Shown: one piece after another, positions 25,797 through 33,645 of the stretch
Position numbering within the stretch: position 1 is the first letter of the stretch
How the letters are laid out: every line of letters starts with the position of its first letter
Assembly: GCA_963730225.1 (NCBI GenBank)
Contig: CAVSQX010000004.1
Coordinates: forward strand, 1,426,001 to 1,490,000
Origin: CAVSQX01 sp963730225
GTDB taxonomy: Bacteria; Planctomycetota; Phycisphaerae; Tepidisphaerales; Tepidisphaeraceae
Length of the DNA: 64,000 nucleotides
Reading direction: 5' to 3'
The notes under the pieces: generated by a model
The model's database searches: none
What the model was told of the DNA's origin: nothing
Seen by the model: the letters and a program-made list of their open reading frames with translations, nothing else
Program-made: the position numbers and the translations under genes

Positions 25797-27025
25797 GGCT
25801 CCGGTTTTGCGCCAGCCTGATTTTGTTCTCCGTCGCATCGGCATCGCAGGCTCAATCGACAACCGCTTCCGATTCCATCGCGCCGCCCACCCTGTCGGGC
25901 AAGAACTTCCTGATGCTTCCCGGCGAGCAGTGGAAGCTGATGTGGCATGATGAATTCGACGAGCCGAAGCTCGATGCCGGCAAATGGAGCATCGGACTTT
26001 CCTGGCGCGGCGACGACGGCACCGGGCGGCATCACAACAGCCAATACGCCAGCTACATCACCGATGACAACATCTCGCTGCACGATGGCCTGCTCGATCT
26101 GCAAACCCATCGGGCCGACACGCGCATTCCCAGCGGCCGGGTTTATCACTACACGCAGGCGCTGATCCAAACCTCCGGGAAATTCCAATACACCTTCGGC
26201 TACTGCGAGGTTCGTGTAAAAGTTCCAATCGAATCGGGACCGGGATTGTGGCCGGCGTTCTGGATGCTGACGCCGGGCTGGCCGCCGGAGGATGATGTGG
26301 CCGAGTTCTGGACCGGCCGGCCGCAGCCGCACACGCATCAGGGTTTCGCTTACCGCGATTCCGATGGAAGCGTGCAATGGAGCAGCAATCACCGCGACTC
26401 GGTGCAAAGCGGCTGGCACACCTTCGGCATGGAATGGGGTCCGGGTTACCAAATCTTCAACCGCGACGGCGTGGCCACGGTGGGAGCTTACGGAAGAAAA
26501 GTTCCCGATTCGCCGATGTATCTAATTCTCAACAGCGGCGTGGCGAGCAACCCGGCGCCGACCGATGCCACGGTCTTTCCCAATTCGTTTCTCGTGGATT
26601 ACGTGCGCGTCTTCAGCCGGCCCGAAGCGATCACGTTTCTGAATCGCGGATTTGAATCGGGCTATCTTGACCCGTGGGTCGGAACCAACGACGCGCGGGT
26701 GATCGATGGACATGCTCACGGAGGAACAAAATGTCTTCGGCTCACCGGTGCATCCGCGTCGGCCGAGCAGATGATCTTCGGCCTCAAGCCCAACACCAAA
26801 TATCACCTGAGCGGCTGGGCCGACGCCGATGGAAACGGCGAAGCACGAATCGGCGTGAAAGATTTCGGCTCCGCGGAGAAATTCACCGCGGCCACCGCCC
26901 GCGGCTATCAGCAATTGCAACTGGATTTCACCACCGGTCCGCAAGCGACGACGGCGATCGTCTACTGCTTCAAACCCAGCCGCGACGGCTCGGCGTATTT
27001 CGACGATGTGCAGGTTGGCGAGTGA
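25793..27025 (+). CDS. secreted GH16 glycoside hydrolase with C-terminal binding module
   Basis: 410 residues, signal peptide (LRFCASLILFSVASASQAQ), then GH16 (about 45-285): LMWHDEFDEPKLDAGKW at the start, GPGLWPAFWMLTPGWPPEDD with catalytic E166, D168 and E171 in the EDDVAE motif, and FLVDYVRVFSRP at the end. After it a CBM-like module (GFESGYLDPWVG, GLKPNTKYHLSGWADADG, YFDDVQVGE) similar to that in the 12.1-13.3 kb GH16. GH16 includes endo-beta-1,3-galactanases and beta-glucanases; next to GH35 and GH127 a galactan backbone is a reasonable guess but not shown. ATG overlaps the GH35 stop (ATGA). Confidence 0.88.
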   Translation: MRLRFCASLILFSVASASQAQSTTASDSIAPPTLSGKNFLMLPGEQWKLMWHDEFDEPKLDAGKWSIGLSWRGDDGTGRHHNSQYASYITDDNISLHDGLLDLQTHRADTRIPSGRVYHYTQALIQTSGKFQYTFGYCEVRVKVPIESGPGLWPAFWMLTPGWPPEDDVAEFWTGRPQPHTHQGFAYRDSDGSVQWSSNHRDSVQSGWHTFGMEWGPGYQIFNRDGVATVGAYGRKVPDSPMYLILNSGVASNPAPTDATVFPNSFLVDYVRVFSRPEAITFLNRGFESGYLDPWVGTNDARVIDGHAHGGTKCLRLTGASASAEQMIFGLKPNTKYHLSGWADADGNGEARIGVKDFGSAEKFTAATARGYQQLQLDFTTGPQATTAIVYCFKPSRDGSAYFDDVQVGE

Positions 27026-27368
27026 GAACTAACTTAAAATGAATTGGGTTTTGCGCAATCAGGATTTTTTATTTTCGAAAATTACGTTCGAACTAGGATT
27101 GGAATTTTGAGGTTTTTCCAACTCCCGCGGGCTTGGAGTTGGGGCGAGGGTGGGAAAAAGATAAGAAGATTTTTCTCGCTGAAAAAGGTGAAAAATGGGG
27201 CTGGGGAACTTTTAGAGCGATGCGCTTCCTAAAACAATCATGGGCCGTAAACGTTCTGTTGGCAGCCATAGCATCTGGTGCAGCTAAAGCGACCGCTGGT
27301 TGCCTGGCGCCCCGGACGACGTGAACGGATCGTTTCGCAGCGGACAGCGGGAAGCAATGGAGTGAATC
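27026..27368. other. AT-richer intergenic stretch with hairpin
   Basis: No gene could be supported in these 343 bases. The part from 27040 to 27215 is clearly more AT-rich than its surroundings. It holds CCAACTCC (27118-27125) and GGAGTTGG (27135-27142), an 8-bp stem with a 9-base loop, without a following T-run. Short open frames of about 60 codons cross it but have poor starts and no recognisable composition. Confidence 0.4.
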
Positions 27369-27503
27369 ATGTCTTTCTGGATTCCTCGTCGCGGCGCGGA
27401 CGGCCGACGGCGGCTATACACCGTCAATCCGTCGTTTTTGCTCGTGCTTGTCCTGTTGGCAATATTGGCCGCTTGGCTCGTGCCGCTCCTTTTGCGGCGA
27501 TAA
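27369..27503 (+). CDS. small single-span membrane protein
   Basis: A 44-residue frame starting MSFWIPRRGADGRRRLYTV and continuing into NPSFLLVLVLLAILAAWLV then PLLLRR before TAA at 27501. It has a basic N-terminal segment, one strong hydrophobic span of about 18 residues and a basic end. GGAG at 27359-27362 lies 6 bases from the ATG, which supports translation. It sits alone between GH16 and the DUF3826 gene. The family is not recognised; it could be a small regulatory or structural membrane peptide. Confidence 0.5.
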   Translation: MSFWIPRRGADGRRRLYTVNPSFLLVLVLLAILAAWLVPLLLRR

Positions 27504-27626
27504 CAACCGTTGGCGGTGCCGCGTCTGTGGAGCAATGCCGTGCTGGACGTTTCCGGCAACGAGGCCATAATCTGGTGGAATCGCACGGGGGCAACCGGCG
27601 GCCGGTGATTTAGCGGAGCGGTGGTC

Positions 27627-28598
27627 ATGAGGGTTCATCGGATTTTTCTGAGCGCGGTTCTGGGAGCGATTCTGCCCGTGACGGCGGCGCTGGCCCAGGC
27701 AACCCCGACCACGCAGGCGGCGACGGTGGCAACGCCAACGACGCAGCCGTTGAGCAAAACGGTGGGGATCGACATCATCAAGAAAACGGTGAATCCGGAC
27801 GGGTCGCTGACGCTGACCTTTCAGTGGAAAGATCGGGACGGGAATCCGCTGACGCGATCGGTGATCGTGAACGACGGAACGGTCATCGGCATCGACGGTC
27901 AACTCAAGACGCTGGCGGATGTCACCGATGCGGTGATCAGGAAAAAAGCGGTGGCGACAGTGGGGCCGGACGGAATTACGGCGGTGAATCTGCGGTTCGG
28001 GCGGGCGATGGTGGCGGTGACCAAAGATCAATTGACGCCCGCGCAGCTAGCGGCGATGGAGGCGGCGGCGGCGCCGGCCAGTGCGGCTTCGGATGCGGCG
28101 CTGGAGAAACGAGTGGATGGAATTGTGGCGTCGCTGGATTTGAATGATCCGGCGAAGGAAGTGCGGGTCAAAGAAATTCTGTCGACCGATCTGCGGGCGG
28201 TGCGCGATTCGCACAACGCCGGGTTTGCGCCGGCGAAATCGGTTCGTGAGGATTTCAACGCCGGCCTGGCGGCGGAGCTGACGCCGGAGCAGATTGAAAC
28301 GGTGAAGGATCGGTTGACGGCGAACAAGGTGCCGGTGACGTTTCGGGTTTATCACCAGATCGTGCCCAATCTGACGGCGGCGGAAGATGCGAAGATTCTG
28401 GAACTGCTGAAGCAGGCGCGGGAGCAGTGCCTGGATGTGAAGAACCCCGATGAGATGGCCAGGATTTTTGAGCCGTACAAGAAGCAGATCGAGAAATATC
28501 TGACGGCCGACGGACACGATTGGAAGACGTTGTATAAACAGTTCGTGGATTCGCAGAAGGCTGCTCAGAATTCGGCGACGACACAGCCGGTGAATTGA
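27627..28598 (+). CDS. DUF3826 family secreted protein
   Basis: 323 residues with signal peptide (MRVHRIFLSAVLGAILPVTA, cleavage after ALAQ). An N-terminal Thr/Gln-rich linker leads to an unassigned domain (TVGIDIIKKTVNPDGSLTLT, then KAVATVGPDGITAVNL), followed by the DUF3826-like part: RVDGIVASLDLNDPAKEVRV, ELTPEQIETVKDRLTANKVP, YHQIVPNLTAAEDAKILELL, KQAREQCLDVKN and YKKQIEKYLTADGHDWK. DUF3826 proteins are commonly found in polysaccharide-use loci of Bacteroidetes, so the position beside GH35 and GH16 fits; no function is established. ATG 27627 is preferred because GGAGCGG lies just upstream. Confidence 0.7.
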   Translation: MRVHRIFLSAVLGAILPVTAALAQATPTTQAATVATPTTQPLSKTVGIDIIKKTVNPDGSLTLTFQWKDRDGNPLTRSVIVNDGTVIGIDGQLKTLADVTDAVIRKKAVATVGPDGITAVNLRFGRAMVAVTKDQLTPAQLAAMEAAAAPASAASDAALEKRVDGIVASLDLNDPAKEVRVKEILSTDLRAVRDSHNAGFAPAKSVREDFNAGLAAELTPEQIETVKDRLTANKVPVTFRVYHQIVPNLTAAEDAKILELLKQAREQCLDVKNPDEMARIFEPYKKQIEKYLTADGHDWKTLYKQFVDSQKAAQNSATTQPVN

Positions 28599-28646
28599 GC
28601 GGGGCACAAGAGCAGGGCGTCGCCGGTTATGCAGGGAAAGTGGATT

Positions 28647-28952
28647 ATGCAAGACAACACAGCGAGAACCATCGCGACATCAGCGATTTGGCTGTCCGTG
28701 GCGATCATCCTGGCATTCGGCGTGTTCCGGTTCACTTGGAACGGCGACGGCGCGTTGCTTGTGCTGTTGTTGACCGTTCTCATAGTGTGCGCTGCTGCAA
28801 CGATCTCAACCGCATTCGTGTGGGCGGGCAAAAATCGATCGACGGCGCGGGTTCGAACCGCTGCCTGTTTCGCCGGAATGATCGACCACCGGTGGGCCTG
28901 CAATACAAGGTTGCCCGGCGAAGGATTTTCGATGACGTCGAGCAGGCCGTGA
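28647..28952 (+). CDS. small membrane protein, function unknown
   Basis: About 100 residues from ATG 28647 (AGGGAAAG at 28633-28640 in front). Two hydrophobic spans (AIWLSVAIILAFGVF and LLVLLLTVLIVCAAATIS) are separated by a short loop, followed by a basic, low-hydrophobicity tail ending in SMTSSRP. The tail looks less protein-like than the front, so the frame may be disturbed there. It stands 49 bases after the DUF3826 gene. Nothing in it points to a known family. Confidence 0.4.
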   Translation: MQDNTARTIATSAIWLSVAIILAFGVFRFTWNGDGALLVLLLTVLIVCAAATISTAFVWAGKNRSTARVRTAACFAGMIDHRWACNTRLPGEGFSMTSSRP

Positions 28953-28988
28953 GGTATAAACACCCGTATCCCAAAAAAGGAGCGAGAA

Positions 28989-30020
28989 ATGCACAGAACA
29001 TGGGCGTTACGTCGATCAATCGATCGTCCGCTTTGCGGATGCGCGTCGCTTTACAGCGTACTGGCTCTGCTGGCCGTACCGTCGATAACCCGGGCCGACC
29101 TGTTCGTGGTTGATGGCGACGCGGTCGATCGCTTCGACAGTACGACTGGGGCTGTCATTCAAACAAACGGCAGCGATACCTTCGCCAGCCTTTCCGGGGC
29201 AACCGGCATTACGGTTGGCCCGGACGGCTCGGTCTATGTCGCCACCTCCGATCCGGGCTCGGATCCTAATCTGGCCGTGGTCAATCACTACAACGCCACA
29301 ACGGGCGCGCAAATCGGCGGCGCTTTCGTTACTTTCGCAAACGGCCCGTCACAATTAAGCAATGCACAGGGAATGGCCTTCGGCCCGGACGGCAATTTAT
29401 ATGTCGCCGATGAAGGGGACAACGGGCCGGTAAAATCCTTTGACTCAACGGGTAGCTATCTAACATCCTATTCAACGATGGGCGGAAACGCGCAAGCCGT
29501 TGCTTTCGATCCCGCGATACCGGGAAGCGTGTTCGTGGCCACCGGTGGAACGATCGAACAAATCGATCTGAATACGCACATCGACAACATCATCGTTCAA
29601 GGAAACAGCAACGCATTCAATAATGCCGGCGACCTGGCGTTTGGCCCCGATGGCAAGCTGTACGTTTTGGATATCTCCGGTGCCACACCTCAGATCCTCA
29701 GCTACAACGCCAACGGCACGGACCAAACCGTCTTCACCGATTTTTCCGACCCCGGTTTTGCCCCGTCGGATTTCGAACCGACGGACATGGCCTTCGGCCC
29801 GGATGGACATCTTTATGTCTCGGGCCTGTCGCTGGACGCGCTCAGCGCTCAACAAGGGGAAATTCTGAAACTCAGTTCGGATGGGTCCTCATCCGTTGAG
29901 TTGATTACAAATCTTAACGCGCCCGGATTTCTCGCATTTACGCCGGTGCCGGAACCGACTTCGCTTTGCTTGCTGGCGGGGTCGCTGGTCTTTCTGGCGG
30001 GCCAACGACGACACAGGTGA
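28989..30020 (+). CDS. PEP-CTERM-anchored NHL/SMP-30-like beta-propeller protein
   Basis: 343 residues, signal sequence ending near SITRADLF, then a six-bladed-propeller-like repeat with recurring FGPDGNLYVADEGD, FGPDGKLYVLDISG and FGPDGHLYVSGLS units. The C-terminus is a PEP-CTERM signal: VPEP, a hydrophobic span (LCLLAGSLVFLAG) and a basic end RRHR, which targets proteins for exosortase processing and surface or matrix display. Start ATG 28989 is preceded by AGGAGCG. It converges with the gene at 30146, with a hairpin between. Ligand unknown. Confidence 0.8.
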   Translation: MHRTWALRRSIDRPLCGCASLYSVLALLAVPSITRADLFVVDGDAVDRFDSTTGAVIQTNGSDTFASLSGATGITVGPDGSVYVATSDPGSDPNLAVVNHYNATTGAQIGGAFVTFANGPSQLSNAQGMAFGPDGNLYVADEGDNGPVKSFDSTGSYLTSYSTMGGNAQAVAFDPAIPGSVFVATGGTIEQIDLNTHIDNIIVQGNSNAFNNAGDLAFGPDGKLYVLDISGATPQILSYNANGTDQTVFTDFSDPGFAPSDFEPTDMAFGPDGHLYVSGLSLDALSAQQGEILKLSSDGSSSVELITNLNAPGFLAFTPVPEPTSLCLLAGSLVFLAGQRRHR

Positions 30021-30075
30021 TGGCTGGGATGCGCGCTCGGGCGCGCTTTGGATTTGAGAAGCACCCGAAGGAGCA

Positions 30076-30100
30076 AACCCCGGGTCAGTGAGCCGGGGTT
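30076..30100. terminator. Stem-loop between convergent genes, possible bidirectional terminator
   Basis: AACCCCGG (30076-30083) and CCGGGGTT (30093-30100) make an 8-bp GC-rich stem with a 9-base loop, 56 bases after the PEP-CTERM gene stop and 45 bases beyond the converging gene's stop. There is only TTT after it on the minus strand and AAAT on the plus strand, so it is a weak match to an intrinsic terminator. Confidence 0.45.
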
Positions 30101-30145
30101 AAATGGGGGGGAAGCGCGATTCCTGGCGGCGCGGTCGTCGGGGCG

Positions 30146-30826
30146 TCAAAGAACGCCGAGGGTCATGAGCATCGCTTCCTGGCGGAGCGTCAGCACGCTC
30201 ACCAGATCGCTCTGGGCGGCGAGCAACTCGGCCTTGGCCTTTTCGCGGGCCTCGCGCCAGGTCTTCAAAAGCGAGGCGATCTGATCGGGCGAGGCCGACG
30301 GATCGCGCAGCGCACTGCGCAGTTGGTGAAACGCGTTGGCGACGTCGTTGGTCATCAGGCCGCCGAGGAAACCAGCGGCTCCGAAGGATTGATTGGTTTG
30401 GTTGATGATCGCGGTGTCGACCAGCACGCGCTGAACCTTGGGAGCCAGCACCTGCCATTCGTCGTCGGGAACATTAAGCTGCCGGCGGATGTTCGACAGA
30501 GCGTATTTCTGGAACGTGCCCTGCATCTGGTCGATCATTGGCTTGCTGATGATTCCCCGGTCGATCATCAGTTGCTGGATGTCGCTGGGATCGAAGTTGC
30601 CGTCCTGCATCCGCTGGCGAATCTCCCCGAAGAATTCCTGCGGATCGATCCCCTTGTCCTGCATGTTCTGCATGATCTGGGCGCGGAACTGCTGCATCTG
30701 CTGCTGCATCTCCTGCTGTTCGGGCGTGGGGGCGGGCGCAGCGGCGGGTTGGCTCTGGTCCTGGGCGAGCGCGAGGGGAGTCAGCAGCGATGCGAGAATC
30801 AACGGAAGAACCAGTCGCTTGAACAT
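30146..30826 (-). CDS. secreted helical protein, function unknown
   Basis: 226 residues from ATG 30826, chosen because AAGGAG precedes it and it opens a signal peptide (MFKRLVLPLILASLLTPLA, cleavage after ALAQ). The mature part begins with a Pro/Ala/Gln linker, then is mostly helical and Met/Gln-rich (EQQEMQQQMQQFRAQIMQNM), followed by IRRQLNVPDDEWQVLAPKVQ and a helical C-terminus with WREAREKAKAELLAAQSDL. Similar short secreted proteins are widespread in planctomycetes but unnamed. No catalytic motif is visible. It starts about 77 bases after the peptidase gene at 30904, on the same strand. Confidence 0.6.
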   Translation of the reverse strand: MFKRLVLPLILASLLTPLALAQDQSQPAAAPAPTPEQQEMQQQMQQFRAQIMQNMQDKGIDPQEFFGEIRQRMQDGNFDPSDIQQLMIDRGIISKPMIDQMQGTFQKYALSNIRRQLNVPDDEWQVLAPKVQRVLVDTAIINQTNQSFGAAGFLGGLMTNDVANAFHQLRSALRDPSASPDQIASLLKTWREAREKAKAELLAAQSDLVSVLTLRQEAMLMTLGVL

Positions 30827-30903
30827 GCGGCTCCTTGCTTGAACGGCCAGGATTATATCGCCGGGCCCTTGTCCGATTCCAGCCCAATTTCCGCGGCCGC
30901 TTT

Positions 30904-33021
30904 TCACGAATGCCGCGGCTCGACGTGGAGAATGTTGCGAACCAAAAAATCCTCCCGACGACGATTCCCATATGATCCGTCCTGCCCGTGATCGACGTTA
31001 GGAATCACCAGAAAATCGAAATCCTTGTTGGCTTTAATCAATGCGTTGCACACCTGCATGGTGGAGGCGGGATCGACGTTGTGATCGAGTTCGGCGACGA
31101 TCAGAAACAATTTGCCCTGTAGCTTGTCGGCGTTGGTGACGTTGGATTGCTCGGCGTACCACGGGCCGATGGGCCAGCCCATCCATTGCTCGTTCCACCA
31201 GATTTTGTCCATGCGATTGTCGTGGCAACCGCAGTCGGCGACGGAAACTTTGTAGAAATCGTTGAAGGCTTCCAGGGCGCGCAGGGCGCTTTGGCCGCCG
31301 GCGCTGGTGCCGTAGATGCCGACGTCGCTGATGTCCATCCAGGGATATTTCTGTGCGGCGGCTTTGATCCAGAGAATGCGATCGGGGAAGCCGGCGTCGC
31401 CCAGATTTCTCCAGCAGACATCGTGGAAGGCTTTGGAACGGTTCGAGGTTCCCATGCCGTCGATCTGCACGACGACGAATCCGAGCTCGGCCAGGCCCTG
31501 CATGTTGAAGTAGTGGGCGAAGGCCTTGGGCACGAAGGAATCCTGCGGGCCGGCGTAGATATTTTCGATGACGGGATATTTTTTGTTCGGATCGAAATTC
31601 GTGGGACGGAGGATGATGCCATAGATGTCGGTGACGCCGTCGCGGCCCTTGGCGGAAAAGCGAATCGGAACTTTCCAGCCGGTGCGCAGCAGCGCGGAAT
31701 CATCCGATTGCTGGAGCGGGCAGACCAGCGACCCATCGGAAACTCTTCGCAATTCGTTGATCGGCGGCAGATCGACGCGGGAATAGGTGTCGATGATAAA
31801 CCGGCGATCGGGGGAATATTGGATGGTGTGCGTGCCGTCGCCTTCGGTGAGGCGGACGAGATTCGTGCCGTCGAAGTTGATCCGGCAGTAGTGAATGTAG
31901 TACGGATCCTGATGCGGATAAATTCCGCCGGCGTGGAAATAGATTTGGCGGTTCGCTTCATCGACGGAATCGACGCCGCGGACAACCCATTGGCCGGAGG
32001 TGATCTGGTTCTTCACCTTGCCGGCCAGGGCGTCGTAAAGATAGAGATGGTTCCAGCCGTCGCGCTCCGACATCCAGATGATCTCGTGGGTTTTATCGAG
32101 GTAATCGATGAACAGTTTGCCGCTGTAATCGAAGAAGGTTTTGCACTGCTCGTCGATGATCGGCCTGGCGTCGCCGGTGGCGGCATCGGCGGCGATGATG
32201 CGGTAAACTTGGTGGCCGCGCTGGTTGTAGGCGAAGGTGAAGCGCGAGGAATCGGCGTCCCAGCGCAGGTCGTCCAAGCTCCAGGGATTTGGAAAAAGCG
32301 AATCACTCACGGGGATCTCGCGCTTCTGCGAAATGTCGAACAAATGCGGCTTGGTGATGGGAACCTTGTCGCCGGGCTTGAGGTAATCGTAGGAAAGCAG
32401 CTTGGGCTGGAGCTGATCGGGCGGCGAGGATTGCACCAGATAAACTTTGCGATGATCGCCGTCGACGGTCCACATGGCGACGAGCTTTTTCGAGTCGGGC
32501 GACCAGAAGAATTGCCCCTCATATCCGTCACCGGGCCGGCCGGAGGAGCCGAGGGGGATTTCATCCTCGCCGGCGTCGCTGCTGCGCGGACGGATGAATG
32601 CTTTGCCGTCGCGCGCGACGGCGATCCAGTGGCCATCGGGTGAGACGCGATCGGCAAAATCGCGGCGGCGACGGCGGGCCGGCCCGGTCGCGGCGGTGGC
32701 GGGCTGGGTCGAAGGAAGCGACGGTGGGGAAGAAATCGAACGCTGCGTGCCGGCCTGCGTGTCCACCAGAAAATATCTCGGGCCGGCGGCCGTGCCGATC
32801 GTGTACCAAAGCACGTTGCAATCGGCCGACCAATGGGAGTCGAGAAGAAATCCGAAGACCTTGTTGGCGGTGCGCTGATTGAGAGCGGCGGAGCGCTGGT
32901 AATCGTCGAGCGAGCCCTGGGCGAGGAGAGTGGAGGGGAGGAACAGGAGGAGGAGGATTGCCGATTGTGGAGCGCGGATTGGCGGTTGCGGATGGCCAAT
33001 TGCCGATGGGATGGGTTTCAA
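30904..33021 (-). CDS. S9 family prolyl oligopeptidase, dipeptidyl-peptidase IV-like, secreted
   Basis: 705 residues. An N-terminal hydrophobic segment (ILLLLFLPSTLLAQG) is a signal peptide. The first two thirds form a propeller domain as in S9B enzymes (WSPDSKKLVAMWTVDGDHRK, RWDADSSRFTFAYNQRGHQ, MSERDGWNHLYLYD). The C-terminal alpha/beta hydrolase has the nucleophile near S573 in GIYGTSAGGQSALRA, the acid in AELDHNVDP and the His in IPNVDHGQDG. It should cleave dipeptides after Pro in exported peptides. The apparent start is a TTG at 33021 in a region of short CGGCAAT-like repeats; the true start is uncertain. Confidence 0.88.
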   Translation of the reverse strand: MKPIPSAIGHPQPPIRAPQSAILLLLFLPSTLLAQGSLDDYQRSAALNQRTANKVFGFLLDSHWSADCNVLWYTIGTAAGPRYFLVDTQAGTQRSISSPPSLPSTQPATAATGPARRRRRDFADRVSPDGHWIAVARDGKAFIRPRSSDAGEDEIPLGSSGRPGDGYEGQFFWSPDSKKLVAMWTVDGDHRKVYLVQSSPPDQLQPKLLSYDYLKPGDKVPITKPHLFDISQKREIPVSDSLFPNPWSLDDLRWDADSSRFTFAYNQRGHQVYRIIAADAATGDARPIIDEQCKTFFDYSGKLFIDYLDKTHEIIWMSERDGWNHLYLYDALAGKVKNQITSGQWVVRGVDSVDEANRQIYFHAGGIYPHQDPYYIHYCRINFDGTNLVRLTEGDGTHTIQYSPDRRFIIDTYSRVDLPPINELRRVSDGSLVCPLQQSDDSALLRTGWKVPIRFSAKGRDGVTDIYGIILRPTNFDPNKKYPVIENIYAGPQDSFVPKAFAHYFNMQGLAELGFVVVQIDGMGTSNRSKAFHDVCWRNLGDAGFPDRILWIKAAAQKYPWMDISDVGIYGTSAGGQSALRALEAFNDFYKVSVADCGCHDNRMDKIWWNEQWMGWPIGPWYAEQSNVTNADKLQGKLFLIVAELDHNVDPASTMQVCNALIKANKDFDFLVIPNVDHGQDGSYGNRRREDFLVRNILHVEPRHS

Positions 33022-33140
33022 GGGAGCTCCTGTCGCAAGGGAAAAGTTGCCGGCGCGGTTGGGGCGGCTCCTGTTAATGGGCGCGCTGCTGCGGGGCTGC
33101 CGCTCCCGGCGGTGAATTCAAAGTGTACCGGCGGCGAAAA

Positions 33141-33617
33141 TCAAGTTTTGCTTAGGTCGATGAAGCTGGCCGGATCGTCCCAGTGCGCTTCGGAAAAAGA
33201 TGTGGATTTGTCGACCAGCACATTGCCCTGGGGGTCGGTGGAAATGGCGTACCTCGCCAGCGACTGCTTGGCCGGGCCGTCGGTCACGGTTCCCTGGAAC
33301 GAAAAGTGGCTCTTGTGCCGGGGGCAGAAAAGATCGGTGTCGGTAAGGGTGAGCGTAGCTCCGCGGTGGGTGCAGGTGGCGGAGGAGGCGTAGAGCTTGT
33401 TGTCTTCGCGGATGACGAAGAATTTGCTTTTGTGAACCCATTTATCGCTTGCGCCGTCTTTGTCGAACGACTTGAGCGGACCGACGTCGACCGGGCCGAT
33501 CGAGGGCTTGGACGTCGGCGTTGAGTCGTCAGCATTGGCTTGAAGCACGGGCAAGGAAATCACGACGGCCGTCGCGGCGGCCTTGAAGAGAAAATCGCGG
33601 CGATTCAGTTCGGACAT
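33141..33617 (-). CDS. Tat-exported Rieske [2Fe-2S] protein
   Basis: 158 residues. The N-terminus LNRRDFLFKAAATAVVIS is a twin-arginine signal, so the cluster is assembled before export. The Rieske motif is complete: CTHRG and, 15 residues on, CPRHKSHF, giving the two Cys and two His ligands. Other features: KFFVIREDNKLYASS before and GTVTDGPAKQSLARY after, typical of small stand-alone Rieske proteins. ATG 33617 is supported by AGGAG 8 bases upstream. The gene follows the PKD/beta-helix gene by 28 bases, and its redox partner is unknown. Confidence 0.88.
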   Translation of the reverse strand: MSELNRRDFLFKAAATAVVISLPVLQANADDSTPTSKPSIGPVDVGPLKSFDKDGASDKWVHKSKFFVIREDNKLYASSATCTHRGATLTLTDTDLFCPRHKSHFSFQGTVTDGPAKQSLARYAISTDPQGNVLVDKSTSFSEAHWDDPASFIDLSKT

Positions 33618-33645
33618 GTGTTGGCTCCTGTTTAACGAACTAGGT

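Noticed and set aside
27044..27232. 62-codon frame in the AT-richer gap
   Set aside because: Poor start context, no hydrophobic or domain pattern, and overlaps a hairpin.
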